Assembly (NCBI GenBank): GCA_032128395.1
Contig: JAQBGV010000162.1
Span: 1-22,123, forward strand
DNA length: 22,123 bases
Direction of reading: 5' to 3'
Source: JAQBGV01 sp032128395
GTDB taxonomy: Bacteria > Planctomycetota > UBA8108 > UBA1146
Shown here: piece after piece, positions 14,183 through 21,160 of the stretch
How positions within the stretch are numbered: the first letter of the stretch is position 1
How the letters are laid out: each line of letters opens with the position of its first letter
Notes under the pieces: model-generated
The model's input: the letters and a program-made list of their open reading frames with translations, nothing else
What the model was told of the DNA's origin: nothing
Databases searched by the model: none
Position numbers and translations under genes: made by a program

Positions 14183-14668
14183 ATGGCTCACGACGCGCGC
14201 GACCACGACGATTCGCATCCGGGGGAAGAGCACCCGAAGCCCAGCTTGGCTGAGCGGACCTTCTTCCTGCCGGTTGCCAAGGGGCTCGGCAATACGCTGC
14301 GTCACCTCCTGAAGCGCGAGCCGAATACGATCCACTACCCCGAAGAGCGTCGGGCTCCCTACCCCGGGTACCGGGGTGAGCACCGGCTGAAGCGGGACGA
14401 ACTCGGGCGAGAGAAGTGCGTCGCGTGCTTCCTCTGCTCCACTGCTTGTCCCGCGCATTGCATCGAGATCGTCGCCGAGGAGGCGCCGTGGTCCGATCGG
14501 GAGAAGCGGCCGCGCATCTTCAACATCGACATGTTGCGTTGCATCTACTGCGGAATGTGCGAAGAGGCGTGCCCGTGCGACGCAATCGAGTTGACGCCGG
14601 TGTTCAACATCCCCTCGCGCACGCGGGAGGAGAAGATCTACGACAAGGAGCGCCTGTTGTCCAACTAG
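14183..14668 (+). CDS. nuoI: NADH-quinone oxidoreductase subunit I
   Basis: NuoI (161 residues) carries two [4Fe-4S] clusters, N6a and N6b, that pass electrons towards N2. The ferredoxin-type motifs are Cys79, 82, 85 and 89 in KCVACFLCSTACP, and Cys120, 123, 126 and 130 in RCIYCGMCEEACP. Each cluster takes three Cys from one motif and the last from the other. The N-terminal 20 residues are rich in His/Asp and poorly conserved, followed by a helix that lies on the membrane. The ATG at 14183 fits GGAG five bases upstream better than the GTG at 14180. It lies 22 nt after nuoH. After its stop comes the only long gap of the operon. Confidence 0.96.
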   Translation: MAHDARDHDDSHPGEEHPKPSLAERTFFLPVAKGLGNTLRHLLKREPNTIHYPEERRAPYPGYRGEHRLKRDELGREKCVACFLCSTACPAHCIEIVAEEAPWSDREKRPRIFNIDMLRCIYCGMCEEACPCDAIELTPVFNIPSRTREEKIYDKERLLSN

Positions 14669-14676
14669 CCCTTCAA

Positions 14677-14785
14677 GGGACCCGCGGAGCGGGCCCATGA
14701 TGGGCGGGCCGACTGCAGCGGACCTCACGGTCGCTGAGTCAGCCCGGCTGAAGACTCGTTTCGGGATGAGGGGCTGGATCGCCCC
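14677..14785 (+). other. Three inverted repeats in the nuoI-nuoJ spacer
   Basis: The 138-nt spacer has no gene. It holds three successive stems. First, GGG-A-CCCGC with GCGGG-CCC (14677-14696) gives eight pairs and one bulge around a GGA loop. Second, a 16-pair stem spans 14706-14745: GGGC, GACT, CAGCG and ACC pair with GGT, CGCTG, AGTC and GCCC around a TCAC loop, with two single-base bulges and one C-A mismatch. Third, GGGGC and GCCCC (14770-14774 and 14781-14785) surround six bases. No T-run follows any of them. They may split the operon by partial termination or RNA processing, or protect the upstream message. Confidence 0.55.
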
Positions 14786-14806
14786 GAGAATGGGAAGAAA
14801 CGAACG

Positions 14807-15478
14807 ATGAGTCCCTGGCTGCAACACACGATCTTCGCCGTCGTCGCCGCGCTCGCGGTGATCGCTGCGCTGCTCGTGGTCACGCGCCGGAACCCGATCT
14901 ACTCGGCGTTGTTCCTCATCATCGTGTTCGGCTCGATGTCGGCGATCTTCCTCCTCCTCGAGGCGGACTTCCTGGGGTTCATGCAGCTCCTCGTCTACGC
15001 CGGCGCGATCATGGTGCTCTACCTCTTCGTGATCATGCTGATCAACCCGCGGGAGGGGGATCTGCCCGAGGAGGGGGCCACTTCGGACCGAGTGTTCGCC
15101 GGAGGGACCGCCGCGCTGGTCTTCTGCCTGCTCTGGTTCACGATCCACGAATCCAAGATGCTGACGGACGATCCGGTGATCTTTCCCACCCTCCCCTCGC
15201 TCGGGAGGAGTCACGGAAGCACCGAGGCGTTCGGCCTGGAGCTCTTCCACGAGCACCTGCTCGTCTTCGAGCTCGTTTCGGTGTTGATCCTCGTCGGGAT
15301 CGTAGGGGCGGTGCACCTGTCGATTCGCGCCCGCAAGAGCGCTCCGGAGGATTCCGTGGAGCTGACTTCCGACTCGAGCCCCGTCGACAGGTCCGAGGAC
15401 CGGGCAGAAGACCGGGCCGAGGACATCGACCGCGCGCCTCGCGGATCCGGAAATCAGGAGGACGTCACCCGTGTTTAG
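14807..15478 (+). CDS. nuoJ: NADH-quinone oxidoreductase subunit J
   Basis: NuoJ (223 residues) is a five-helix membrane subunit; its third helix is part of the switch that couples quinone reduction to pumping. Conserved parts are RRNPIYSALFLI (27-38), and LEADFLGFMQLLVYAGA (51-67) with IMVLYLFVIMLIN after it. The last membrane helix ends near residue 172 and is followed by a hydrophilic, strongly charged tail of about 50 residues that includes a SEDRAEDRAED repeat; such tails are variable in the family. The ATG at 14807 has only a weak GGGAAG about ten bases upstream. The end overlaps the nuoK start by eight bases. It is the first gene after the hairpin-rich spacer. Confidence 0.94.
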   Translation: MSPWLQHTIFAVVAALAVIAALLVVTRRNPIYSALFLIIVFGSMSAIFLLLEADFLGFMQLLVYAGAIMVLYLFVIMLINPREGDLPEEGATSDRVFAGGTAALVFCLLWFTIHESKMLTDDPVIFPTLPSLGRSHGSTEAFGLELFHEHLLVFELVSVLILVGIVGAVHLSIRARKSAPEDSVELTSDSSPVDRSEDRAEDRAEDIDRAPRGSGNQEDVTRV

Positions 15479-15791
15479 CCTGACCAGCTGCCTCTACCTC
15501 TCCGCGTTCCTCTTCTCAGTGGGGGTATACGGGGTCCTCGCGCGCCGCAACATTCTGGTGATCTTGATGTCGCTCGAGCTGATGCTCAACGCAGTCAATC
15601 TGGCGTTTGTCGCCTTCGGACGCCACTTCGCCGTGGTCGACGCGGTCGGAGAGCACCGGGGGCAGATCTTCGCTCTGATGGTCATCGCGGTCGCGGCGGC
15701 GGAAGCCGCGATCGGCTTGTCGATCCTGCTCTTGATCTGGCGAAAGTGGCGCACGATCGATGTCCGCGACCTGTGCCGGATGAGCGGGTAA
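15471..15791 (+). CDS. nuoK: NADH-quinone oxidoreductase subunit K
   Basis: NuoK (106 residues) is a three-helix membrane subunit, related to MrpC, that lies on the proton path. The two membrane glutamates needed for activity are present: Glu36 in SLELMLNAVNL and Glu78 in AAAEAAIGLSILL. The start is GTG at 15471, inside the end of nuoJ, with a strong AGGAGG (15456-15461) nine bases upstream. The C-terminus is slightly longer than usual, with a basic stretch after the last helix. nuoL begins ten bases after the stop. Confidence 0.96.
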   Translation: MFSLTSCLYLSAFLFSVGVYGVLARRNILVILMSLELMLNAVNLAFVAFGRHFAVVDAVGEHRGQIFALMVIAVAAAEAAIGLSILLLIWRKWRTIDVRDLCRMSG

Positions 15792-15801
15792 GGGGATCCC
15801 G

Positions 15802-17823
15802 ATGGAAGCGAACCTGATCTGGATCCCGCTGCTACCGTTCCTGGGGTTCCTGTTGAACGGAATGCTCGGAAAGCGGTTCGGTCCGCGATTCGTCTCGTGG
15901 GTCGGCGCGCTCACTCCGATCGCCGCATTCTTGGTCGCACTCAAGGTCTTCTTGCAGGTGAAGGAGACGGGCGCGCTCCATCAGCACGTCTTCGACTGGA
16001 TCAAGCTCTCTGGAGTTCCCCTCTCATTCGAACCCGTGCCCGATCTGGTCATCCATTCCGGATTCTCCGCTCCGTTCGGGCTCCTCGCCGATCCGATCTC
16101 CGTGGTGATGTGCCTGGTGATCACCGGCGTTGGTTCGTTGATCCATCTTTACTCGATCGACTACATGCGCGGCGATCGCGGCTTCCACCGCTACTTCGCG
16201 TATCTGAACCTGTTCATGGCGTTCATGCTGATCCTCGTTCTCGGGGACAATCTGCTCCTCTTGTTCGTCGGATGGGAAGGGGTGGGACTCTGCTCCTACC
16301 TCTTGATCGGGTTCTGGTTCGAAGACTCCGCGAACGCGAGCGCCGGGAGGAAAGCGTTCATCGTCAATCGCATCGGTGACTTCGGGATGCTGCTCGCGAT
16401 CTTCCTCTGTCAGAAGTACTTCGGGACGATCGACACGCGCGAGATCGGTGCCAAGTGCGCGGAGGGGCTGGGAGCGGACGGGGGATTCCTCGGACTCAAT
16501 CTGGGGACCTGGATCGCCCTGCTGATGTTCCTCGGGGCGGCCGGAAAGAGCGCACAGATCCCGCTCTACGTCTGGCTCCCCGACGCGATGGCGGGACCGA
16601 CCCCGGTCTCGGCGCTGATCCACGCGGCCACCATGGTCACTTCGGGCGTGTACCTCTGTTGCCGGATGATGCCGGTCTTCGAGGCCGCGCCGTTCGCTCT
16701 CGAGGTGATCGCGGGGGTCGGCGCGGCGACTGCCCTACTCGCCGCCCTCATCGCTCTCAGCCAGAACGACATCAAGAAGGTGCTCGCGTACTCGACCGTC
16801 AGCCAACTCGGCTACATGTTCTTCGCGATCGGCATGGGAGCGTACGGGGCCGCGTTCTTCCACTTGGTCACCCACGCCTTCTTCAAGGCGCTCCTCTTCC
16901 TCGGCTCCGGCTCCGTGATCCACGCGATGCACCACGAGCAGGACATGCGCAAAATGGGCGGACTGCGCAGGCAGCTCCCCTTCACCCACGCGACCTACTT
17001 GATCGGGACCCTCGCCATCGCCGGGGTTCCTCTCTTCGCCGGGTTCTTCTCGAAGGATGAGATCCTGTTCGCAGGGTACGAGCGCGCGTTCGGCCACGAT
17101 CCCTCGACCCTCGCCGGAGTCTTCTGGGCGGGCACTCTGCTGACCGCGGGTCTCACCGCGTTCTACATGCTCCGCAGTGTCGCGATGACGTTCTGGGGAG
17201 AGAGCCGGGTGGCGCCCGAACTCGCCCCCAAGGTCCACGAGCCAGGGAGATGGATCGGTGTCGCGCTCTTCGTGCTCGCCGCTCTCTCGCTCGTGGGCGG
17301 GTTCATCGGGGTCCCCGAAATTCTCGGAGGCCACCACGCGCTCGACCACTTCACCCGCCTGAGCCCCGACCACTCCGTCCTCCCCGAGGCGCAGCTGGAC
17401 AAACTCCACAGCATGGAATGGACCTCACTCATCCTGTCGGTGCTCGTGGGCCTCGGTGGACTCGCCGCGGCGTTCTACCTCTACGGCCCTGGGCGCGGGC
17501 TGCTCCGCAAGCTGGTCGAGGAGAACCGCACCATCGCACGCATGCGGCAATGGTCCGAGGACAAGTTCTACGTCGATGAACTCTACGACTTCTTCGTCGT
17601 GAAGCCGGTGGTGCTCTCCTCGATGTTGATGTGGATGTTGATCGACCGATTGCTCATCGACACGATCCTGGTGCGGGGCTCGGCCTCCGCGACTCGGGGG
17701 CTCGGAAACTTCTTCCGGCGGATGCAGTCGGGCTTCGTCCCCGCCTATCTGCTGACCTTCGGGTGCGGCGCTCTGGTGCTCCTCTTCATCATGCTGTCGC
17801 TTTGGAAAGAGTCGGGGTCCTGA
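15802..17823 (+). CDS. nuoL: NADH-quinone oxidoreductase subunit L
   Basis: NuoL (673 residues) is the far-end antiporter-like pump subunit of complex I. Key residues can be located: Glu159 in VGWEGVGLCSYLLIG, Lys249 in AAGKSAQIPLYVWLPD, the family motif AGPTPVSALIHAATMVTSG (264-282), Lys325/326 in NDIKKVLAYSTVSQLGY, His354 and His358 in HLVTHAFFKALLFLG with Lys362, and Lys418 in FFSKDEIL. The C-terminal part (about 530-673) contains the long lateral-helix region and a final membrane anchor (646-666). AAGGGG, seven bases upstream, supports the ATG at 15802. Its length is within the normal range (about 610-720). Confidence 0.97.
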   Translation: MEANLIWIPLLPFLGFLLNGMLGKRFGPRFVSWVGALTPIAAFLVALKVFLQVKETGALHQHVFDWIKLSGVPLSFEPVPDLVIHSGFSAPFGLLADPISVVMCLVITGVGSLIHLYSIDYMRGDRGFHRYFAYLNLFMAFMLILVLGDNLLLLFVGWEGVGLCSYLLIGFWFEDSANASAGRKAFIVNRIGDFGMLLAIFLCQKYFGTIDTREIGAKCAEGLGADGGFLGLNLGTWIALLMFLGAAGKSAQIPLYVWLPDAMAGPTPVSALIHAATMVTSGVYLCCRMMPVFEAAPFALEVIAGVGAATALLAALIALSQNDIKKVLAYSTVSQLGYMFFAIGMGAYGAAFFHLVTHAFFKALLFLGSGSVIHAMHHEQDMRKMGGLRRQLPFTHATYLIGTLAIAGVPLFAGFFSKDEILFAGYERAFGHDPSTLAGVFWAGTLLTAGLTAFYMLRSVAMTFWGESRVAPELAPKVHEPGRWIGVALFVLAALSLVGGFIGVPEILGGHHALDHFTRLSPDHSVLPEAQLDKLHSMEWTSLILSVLVGLGGLAAAFYLYGPGRGLLRKLVEENRTIARMRQWSEDKFYVDELYDFFVVKPVVLSSMLMWMLIDRLLIDTILVRGSASATRGLGNFFRRMQSGFVPAYLLTFGCGALVLLFIMLSLWKESGS

Positions 17824-17827
17824 ATCG

Positions 17828-19333
17828 ATGAACAGCCTGCCGATCCTCTCGCTGATCATCCTCACCCCGGCGCTCGGAGCGCTGTTGCTCGCGTTCGTCG
17901 ATCGCAGGAACGATGCGGTGATCAAGCAGGGGGCATTGATGATCTCGATGATCACCCTGCTCCTCTCGTTGACGATGGTCATCGGCGGGTTCTTCGATGG
18001 AAACGTCGGGACCTATCAGCTCGAGGAGAACACCCCGTGGGCGCCCGCGCTAGGACTCGCCTACCACCTGGGGATCGATGGAATCAGCATTCTGCTGGTG
18101 CTCCTGACCACCTTCACCATGCCGCTCGTGCTCCTCTCCACCTGGCGCGCGGTGTCCGACCGGGTCAAGGAGTACCAGATCTGCCTGCTCCTCCTGCAGA
18201 GCGGCATGCTCGGTGCGTTCCTCGCTCTCGACCTGGTGCTCTTCTACCTGTTCTGGGAGGCGATGCTGGTCCCGATGTACCTGATCATCGGCATCTGGGG
18301 CGGGAAGCAACGGATTTACGCAGCGGTGAAGTTCTTCATCTACACCATGATCGGATCGCTGCTGATGTTCCTCGCGATCCTATATCTGTGGAAGCACACC
18401 GGCACCTTCGACCTACCGCTCGTGCTGGAGCGACTGCGCACCACCCACCCACTCGCCTCGGAGACTCAGTGCTGGCTCTTTGCCGCATTCGCTCTGAGCT
18501 TCGCGATCAAGGTCCCGCTCTTTCCGCTGCACACATGGCTCCCCGACGCCCACGTCGAAGCACCCACCGCAGGGTCGGTGGTGCTCGCCGGGGTGCTGCT
18601 CAAGATGGGGACCTACGGATTCATCCGCTTCGGGATCCCTCTCTTCCCCGCGGGGACCGAGGCGTTCGGACCGCTCATCTGTTGGTTGGCGATCATCGGA
18701 ATCATCTTCGGGGCGTGCATGGCCCTCGTGCAGGGGGACATCAAGAAGCTGGTCGCCTATTCGTCGGTGAGTCACCTCGGATTCGTCGTGCTCGGGCTAT
18801 TCATGTTTCGCATGGGTAGCGGCAAGATGACCGACGAGGGGGTCACCGGTGCGATCCTCCAAATGGTGAACCACGGGCTTTCGACCGGGATGCTATTCCT
18901 GTTGATCGGGATCATCTACGAGCGCCGACATACCCGAGAACTCGCCAACTACGGGGGCCTGGCCAAGGTCGTGCCGATTTACAGCACGTTCTTCATCATC
19001 GCCACACTGTCGAGCATCGGGCTGCCGGGGCTGAACGGCTTCGTCGGCGAATTCTTGATCCTGGTCGGCACGTTCAAGGTGAACATGCTGTACGCGGTGC
19101 TCGCCTCCACCGGCGTGGTGCTCGGCGCCGTGTACATGCTCACGCTGGTGAAGCGATTCCTCTTCGGGCCACTGGTGCACGAGGAGAACGCCTCGATAAA
19201 AGACGTGAGCACTCGCGAAATGGTCTACCTCGTTCCGATCGTCGCATTGATGGTCTGGATCGGTCTCTACCCGAAGAGCTTCATCGGTCTGGTAGAGCCG
19301 ACCGTGCTCCAGTACCTCGATGCGTTGAAGTGA
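17828..19333 (+). CDS. nuoM: NADH-quinone oxidoreductase subunit M
   Basis: NuoM (501 residues) is the middle antiporter-like pump subunit, with about 14 membrane helices. Key residues are Glu144 in FWEAMLVPMYLIIGIWG, Lys228 in FAIKVPLFPLHTWLPDAH, which runs into VEAPTAGSVVLAG, Lys259 in LLKMGTYGFIR, and the GDIKKLVAYSSVSHLG motif. SSIGLPGLNGFVGEFLIL is the usual late helix. The gene starts four bases after the nuoL stop. A G-rich stretch about nine bases upstream may act as the ribosome site. Nothing about its length or composition is unusual. Confidence 0.97.
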   Translation: MNSLPILSLIILTPALGALLLAFVDRRNDAVIKQGALMISMITLLLSLTMVIGGFFDGNVGTYQLEENTPWAPALGLAYHLGIDGISILLVLLTTFTMPLVLLSTWRAVSDRVKEYQICLLLLQSGMLGAFLALDLVLFYLFWEAMLVPMYLIIGIWGGKQRIYAAVKFFIYTMIGSLLMFLAILYLWKHTGTFDLPLVLERLRTTHPLASETQCWLFAAFALSFAIKVPLFPLHTWLPDAHVEAPTAGSVVLAGVLLKMGTYGFIRFGIPLFPAGTEAFGPLICWLAIIGIIFGACMALVQGDIKKLVAYSSVSHLGFVVLGLFMFRMGSGKMTDEGVTGAILQMVNHGLSTGMLFLLIGIIYERRHTRELANYGGLAKVVPIYSTFFIIATLSSIGLPGLNGFVGEFLILVGTFKVNMLYAVLASTGVVLGAVYMLTLVKRFLFGPLVHEENASIKDVSTREMVYLVPIVALMVWIGLYPKSFIGLVEPTVLQYLDALK

Positions 19334-19343
19334 AAGACGGCCG

Positions 19344-20828
19344 ATGCCCACGGAGCTGGTTTTTACCCGTGCTGAGTTCGCCGCGGTCCTGCCGTCGGCG
19401 ATCCTCTTTGCGACCGGGCTCCTACAGCTGCTGATCGACGCCGCCATCGGCGATCGCGATCCCGATGGCGACCGCGGCGCCAAGACCCACCTCGTCCTGA
19501 CCGGGGTCGCGGGGGCGCTGCTCGCATTCGCCGCCCTCGGCGCCGCCTCGGGAGACATCTCGGTTCGCCTCTTCGCCGGGGCGATGAGTGACGATGCGTT
19601 CGGACGCTTCGCCGCGGGGGTGATCATTCTGGCGACCCTGCTCACCACTCTGGCCGCGGGGGGCTATCTCGCCGCCCTCGGGAAGCACCGCGGTGAGTTC
19701 CACGGCCTCCTGTTCTTCGGGGCCGGCGCGATGGTACTCCTCGCCCAGTCCACCAACCTGATCTCGATCTTCGTCGCCATCGAGACGTTGTCGCTCGCGG
19801 TCTACATCCTTGCCGGATACGTGCGGAGCTGGCGCGAGAGCGCCGAGGGGGCGTTCAAGTACTTCGTGATGGGAGCGTTCTCGAGCGGCTTCCTCCTCCT
19901 CGGAATGGCGTTCCTCTACGGCTCCACCGGCGGATCGATCCAGCTTTCCGACCTCGGGGACCCGCTGAAGGACGAGGTTCTCTCCTCGGTCGGCATCCTT
20001 CTCGTGGTGATCGGATTCGCGTTCAAGGTCGGCGCGGTCCCGTTCCACTCGTGGGTGCCCGATGTCTACCAAGGCTCCCCCGCTCTCGCCGCGGGGTGGA
20101 TGGCGGTCGCGGTCAAGGTCGCGAGCTTCGCGGCGCTGCTGCGAATCGTCCTCGCCTTCGGCGCCAACGACTCGCTCGCTCGCATGCTCGCCGCGGTCGC
20201 GGTGGTCACCATGGTCCTGGGGAACCTCGCCGCCCTGAATCAGACCAACCTGAAGCGAATGCTCGCCTACTCGGGGATCGCGCACTCCGGCTACCTCCTG
20301 ATCCCCGTGGTGGTGATCCTGCCCCAGGGAGGGATGCGCGAGGCGAGCGCCGGCGCGCTCTTCTATCTCGCCGGGTACCTGCTGACGACGATCGGCGCCT
20401 TCGCGGCGCTCGCCGCTCTCCGGCAAGGGGATCGCGACTGCGACACGATCGAAGGGATCAAGGGTCTCGCACGCCGCCACCCCCTGGTCGCGGTCGCACT
20501 CAGCCTCTCGATGATCTCGCTCGCAGGGATTCCGCTCACCGTCGGCTTCATGGGCAAACTCTTCGTGTTTAGGGACGCGGTCGAGAACGGGTACACCTAT
20601 CTCGCGCTGATCGGAATCATCACCTCGATCATCAGTGTCTATTACTACCTGCGCCCGGTCGTGGCGATGTACTTCCACGAAGCGAGCGAGCCCGCCCAGA
20701 AGACTGAACCGGCCTGGGGGCTGCACCTCACCTTGACGGTCACTTCTCTGGGGATCCTGCTCCTCGGTATTTTCCCGAACCGAATCATCGAGCTCTCGAT
20801 CGAGTCGGTGAAGAACGTGGGGTCCTGA
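19344..20828 (+). CDS. nuoN: NADH-quinone oxidoreductase subunit N
   Basis: NuoN (494 residues) is the antiporter-like pump subunit nearest the peripheral arm. Key residues are Glu147 in FVAIETLSLAVYILAGY, Lys172 in AFKYFVMGAFSSGF, Lys228 in FAFKVGAVPFHSWVPD followed by VYQGSP, Lys258 in VAVKVASFAALLR, and the NLKRMLAYSGIAHSGY motif. Residues 33-47 form an Asp/Arg-rich loop after the first helix. The ATG at 19344 lies ten bases after the nuoM stop, with a weak GAAAG upstream. It closes the operon; a strong hairpin terminator follows 143 nt later. Confidence 0.97.
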   Translation: MPTELVFTRAEFAAVLPSAILFATGLLQLLIDAAIGDRDPDGDRGAKTHLVLTGVAGALLAFAALGAASGDISVRLFAGAMSDDAFGRFAAGVIILATLLTTLAAGGYLAALGKHRGEFHGLLFFGAGAMVLLAQSTNLISIFVAIETLSLAVYILAGYVRSWRESAEGAFKYFVMGAFSSGFLLLGMAFLYGSTGGSIQLSDLGDPLKDEVLSSVGILLVVIGFAFKVGAVPFHSWVPDVYQGSPALAAGWMAVAVKVASFAALLRIVLAFGANDSLARMLAAVAVVTMVLGNLAALNQTNLKRMLAYSGIAHSGYLLIPVVVILPQGGMREASAGALFYLAGYLLTTIGAFAALAALRQGDRDCDTIEGIKGLARRHPLVAVALSLSMISLAGIPLTVGFMGKLFVFRDAVENGYTYLALIGIITSIISVYYYLRPVVAMYFHEASEPAQKTEPAWGLHLTLTVTSLGILLLGIFPNRIIELSIESVKNVGS

Positions 20829-20970
20829 GAGCTCACACTCGATTCTCTGCACCGCTCTTCTCGTCCTGGTGCTCACCCCGGCCCACGCTCGGGAGCGGAA
20901 TCCGCCGGGTGATCGATATCGCGGGGATCGCCCCCTGTCTGTAGGTCTCGAACGAGACACCTGTCACGAA
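20829..20970 (+). other. Non-coding stretch downstream of nuoN
   Basis: I see no convincing gene on either strand. The stretch has several small inverted repeats, including GGGG-ATCG-CCCC (20923-20934) and GTCTC-GAAC-GAGAC (20945-20958). Short open frames here lack a ribosome site and family features. It is best read as the 3' untranslated end of the nuo transcript. Confidence 0.5.
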
Positions 20971-21003
20971 AGCGCCCGGAGGCCGACCGGCCTCCCGGGC
21001 GCT
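20971..21003 (+). terminator. Strong hairpin terminator at the end of the nuo operon
   Basis: AGCGCCCGG plus AGGCC on the left pairs with GGCCT plus CCGGGCGCT on the right, giving about 14 pairs with a single one-base bulge and a four-base loop (GACC). The sequence after it is CTTCCAT, a weak pyrimidine tract and not a clean T-run. It separates the nuo operon from the next gene's promoter. Confidence 0.65.
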
Positions 21004-21023
21004 CTTCCATCGGACAGACACAC

Positions 21024-21052
21024 TTTGCAGCGGTCTCCGCGGTGGGCATACT
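21024..21052 (+). promoter_or_regulatory. Possible promoter of the right-end secreted protein gene
   Basis: TTTGCA (21024-21029) and CATACT (21047-21052) are spaced by 17 bases; each matches four of six consensus bases. Transcription would start near 21059, about 100 nt before the ATG, a leader length like that of the dockerin gene. Confidence 0.4.
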
Positions 21053-21072
21053 TGGGGAGTGTTCATCTGGGA

Positions 21073-21139
21073 GAAGGGGTCACGCTGCACCCCTTCGAAC
21101 GAGGAGAGCACCGGTCGCGCAGCGGATAGGAGCGCGACC
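21073..21139 (+). promoter_or_regulatory. Two perfect hairpins in the leader of the secreted repeat protein
   Basis: GAAGGGGT (21073-21080) pairs perfectly with ACCCCTTC (21089-21096) around an eight-base loop. GGTCGCGC (21113-21120) pairs perfectly with GCGCGACC (21132-21139) around an eleven-base loop. The second ends nine bases before the AAGGA ribosome site at 21148-21152. Two perfect eight-base stems in a row suggest RNA-level control or message stability; no known riboswitch class is recognised. Confidence 0.45.
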
Positions 21140-21160
21140 TGGGAGCGAAGGAACATCTCG

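Noticed and set aside
14006..15316. Minus-strand open frame of 436 codons across nuoH, nuoI and nuoJ
   Set aside because: It spans three well-supported plus-strand genes, has no motif and no sensible ribosome site.
19422..20960. Minus-strand open frame of 512 codons under nuoN
   Set aside because: The sequence is almost only Arg, Glu, Asp, His and Gly with no domain, and lies opposite an intact nuoN.
20869..21129. Small plus-strand open frame (86 codons) between nuoN and the right-end gene
   Set aside because: It crosses the terminator hairpin and the predicted promoter, and has no ribosome site or recognisable feature.
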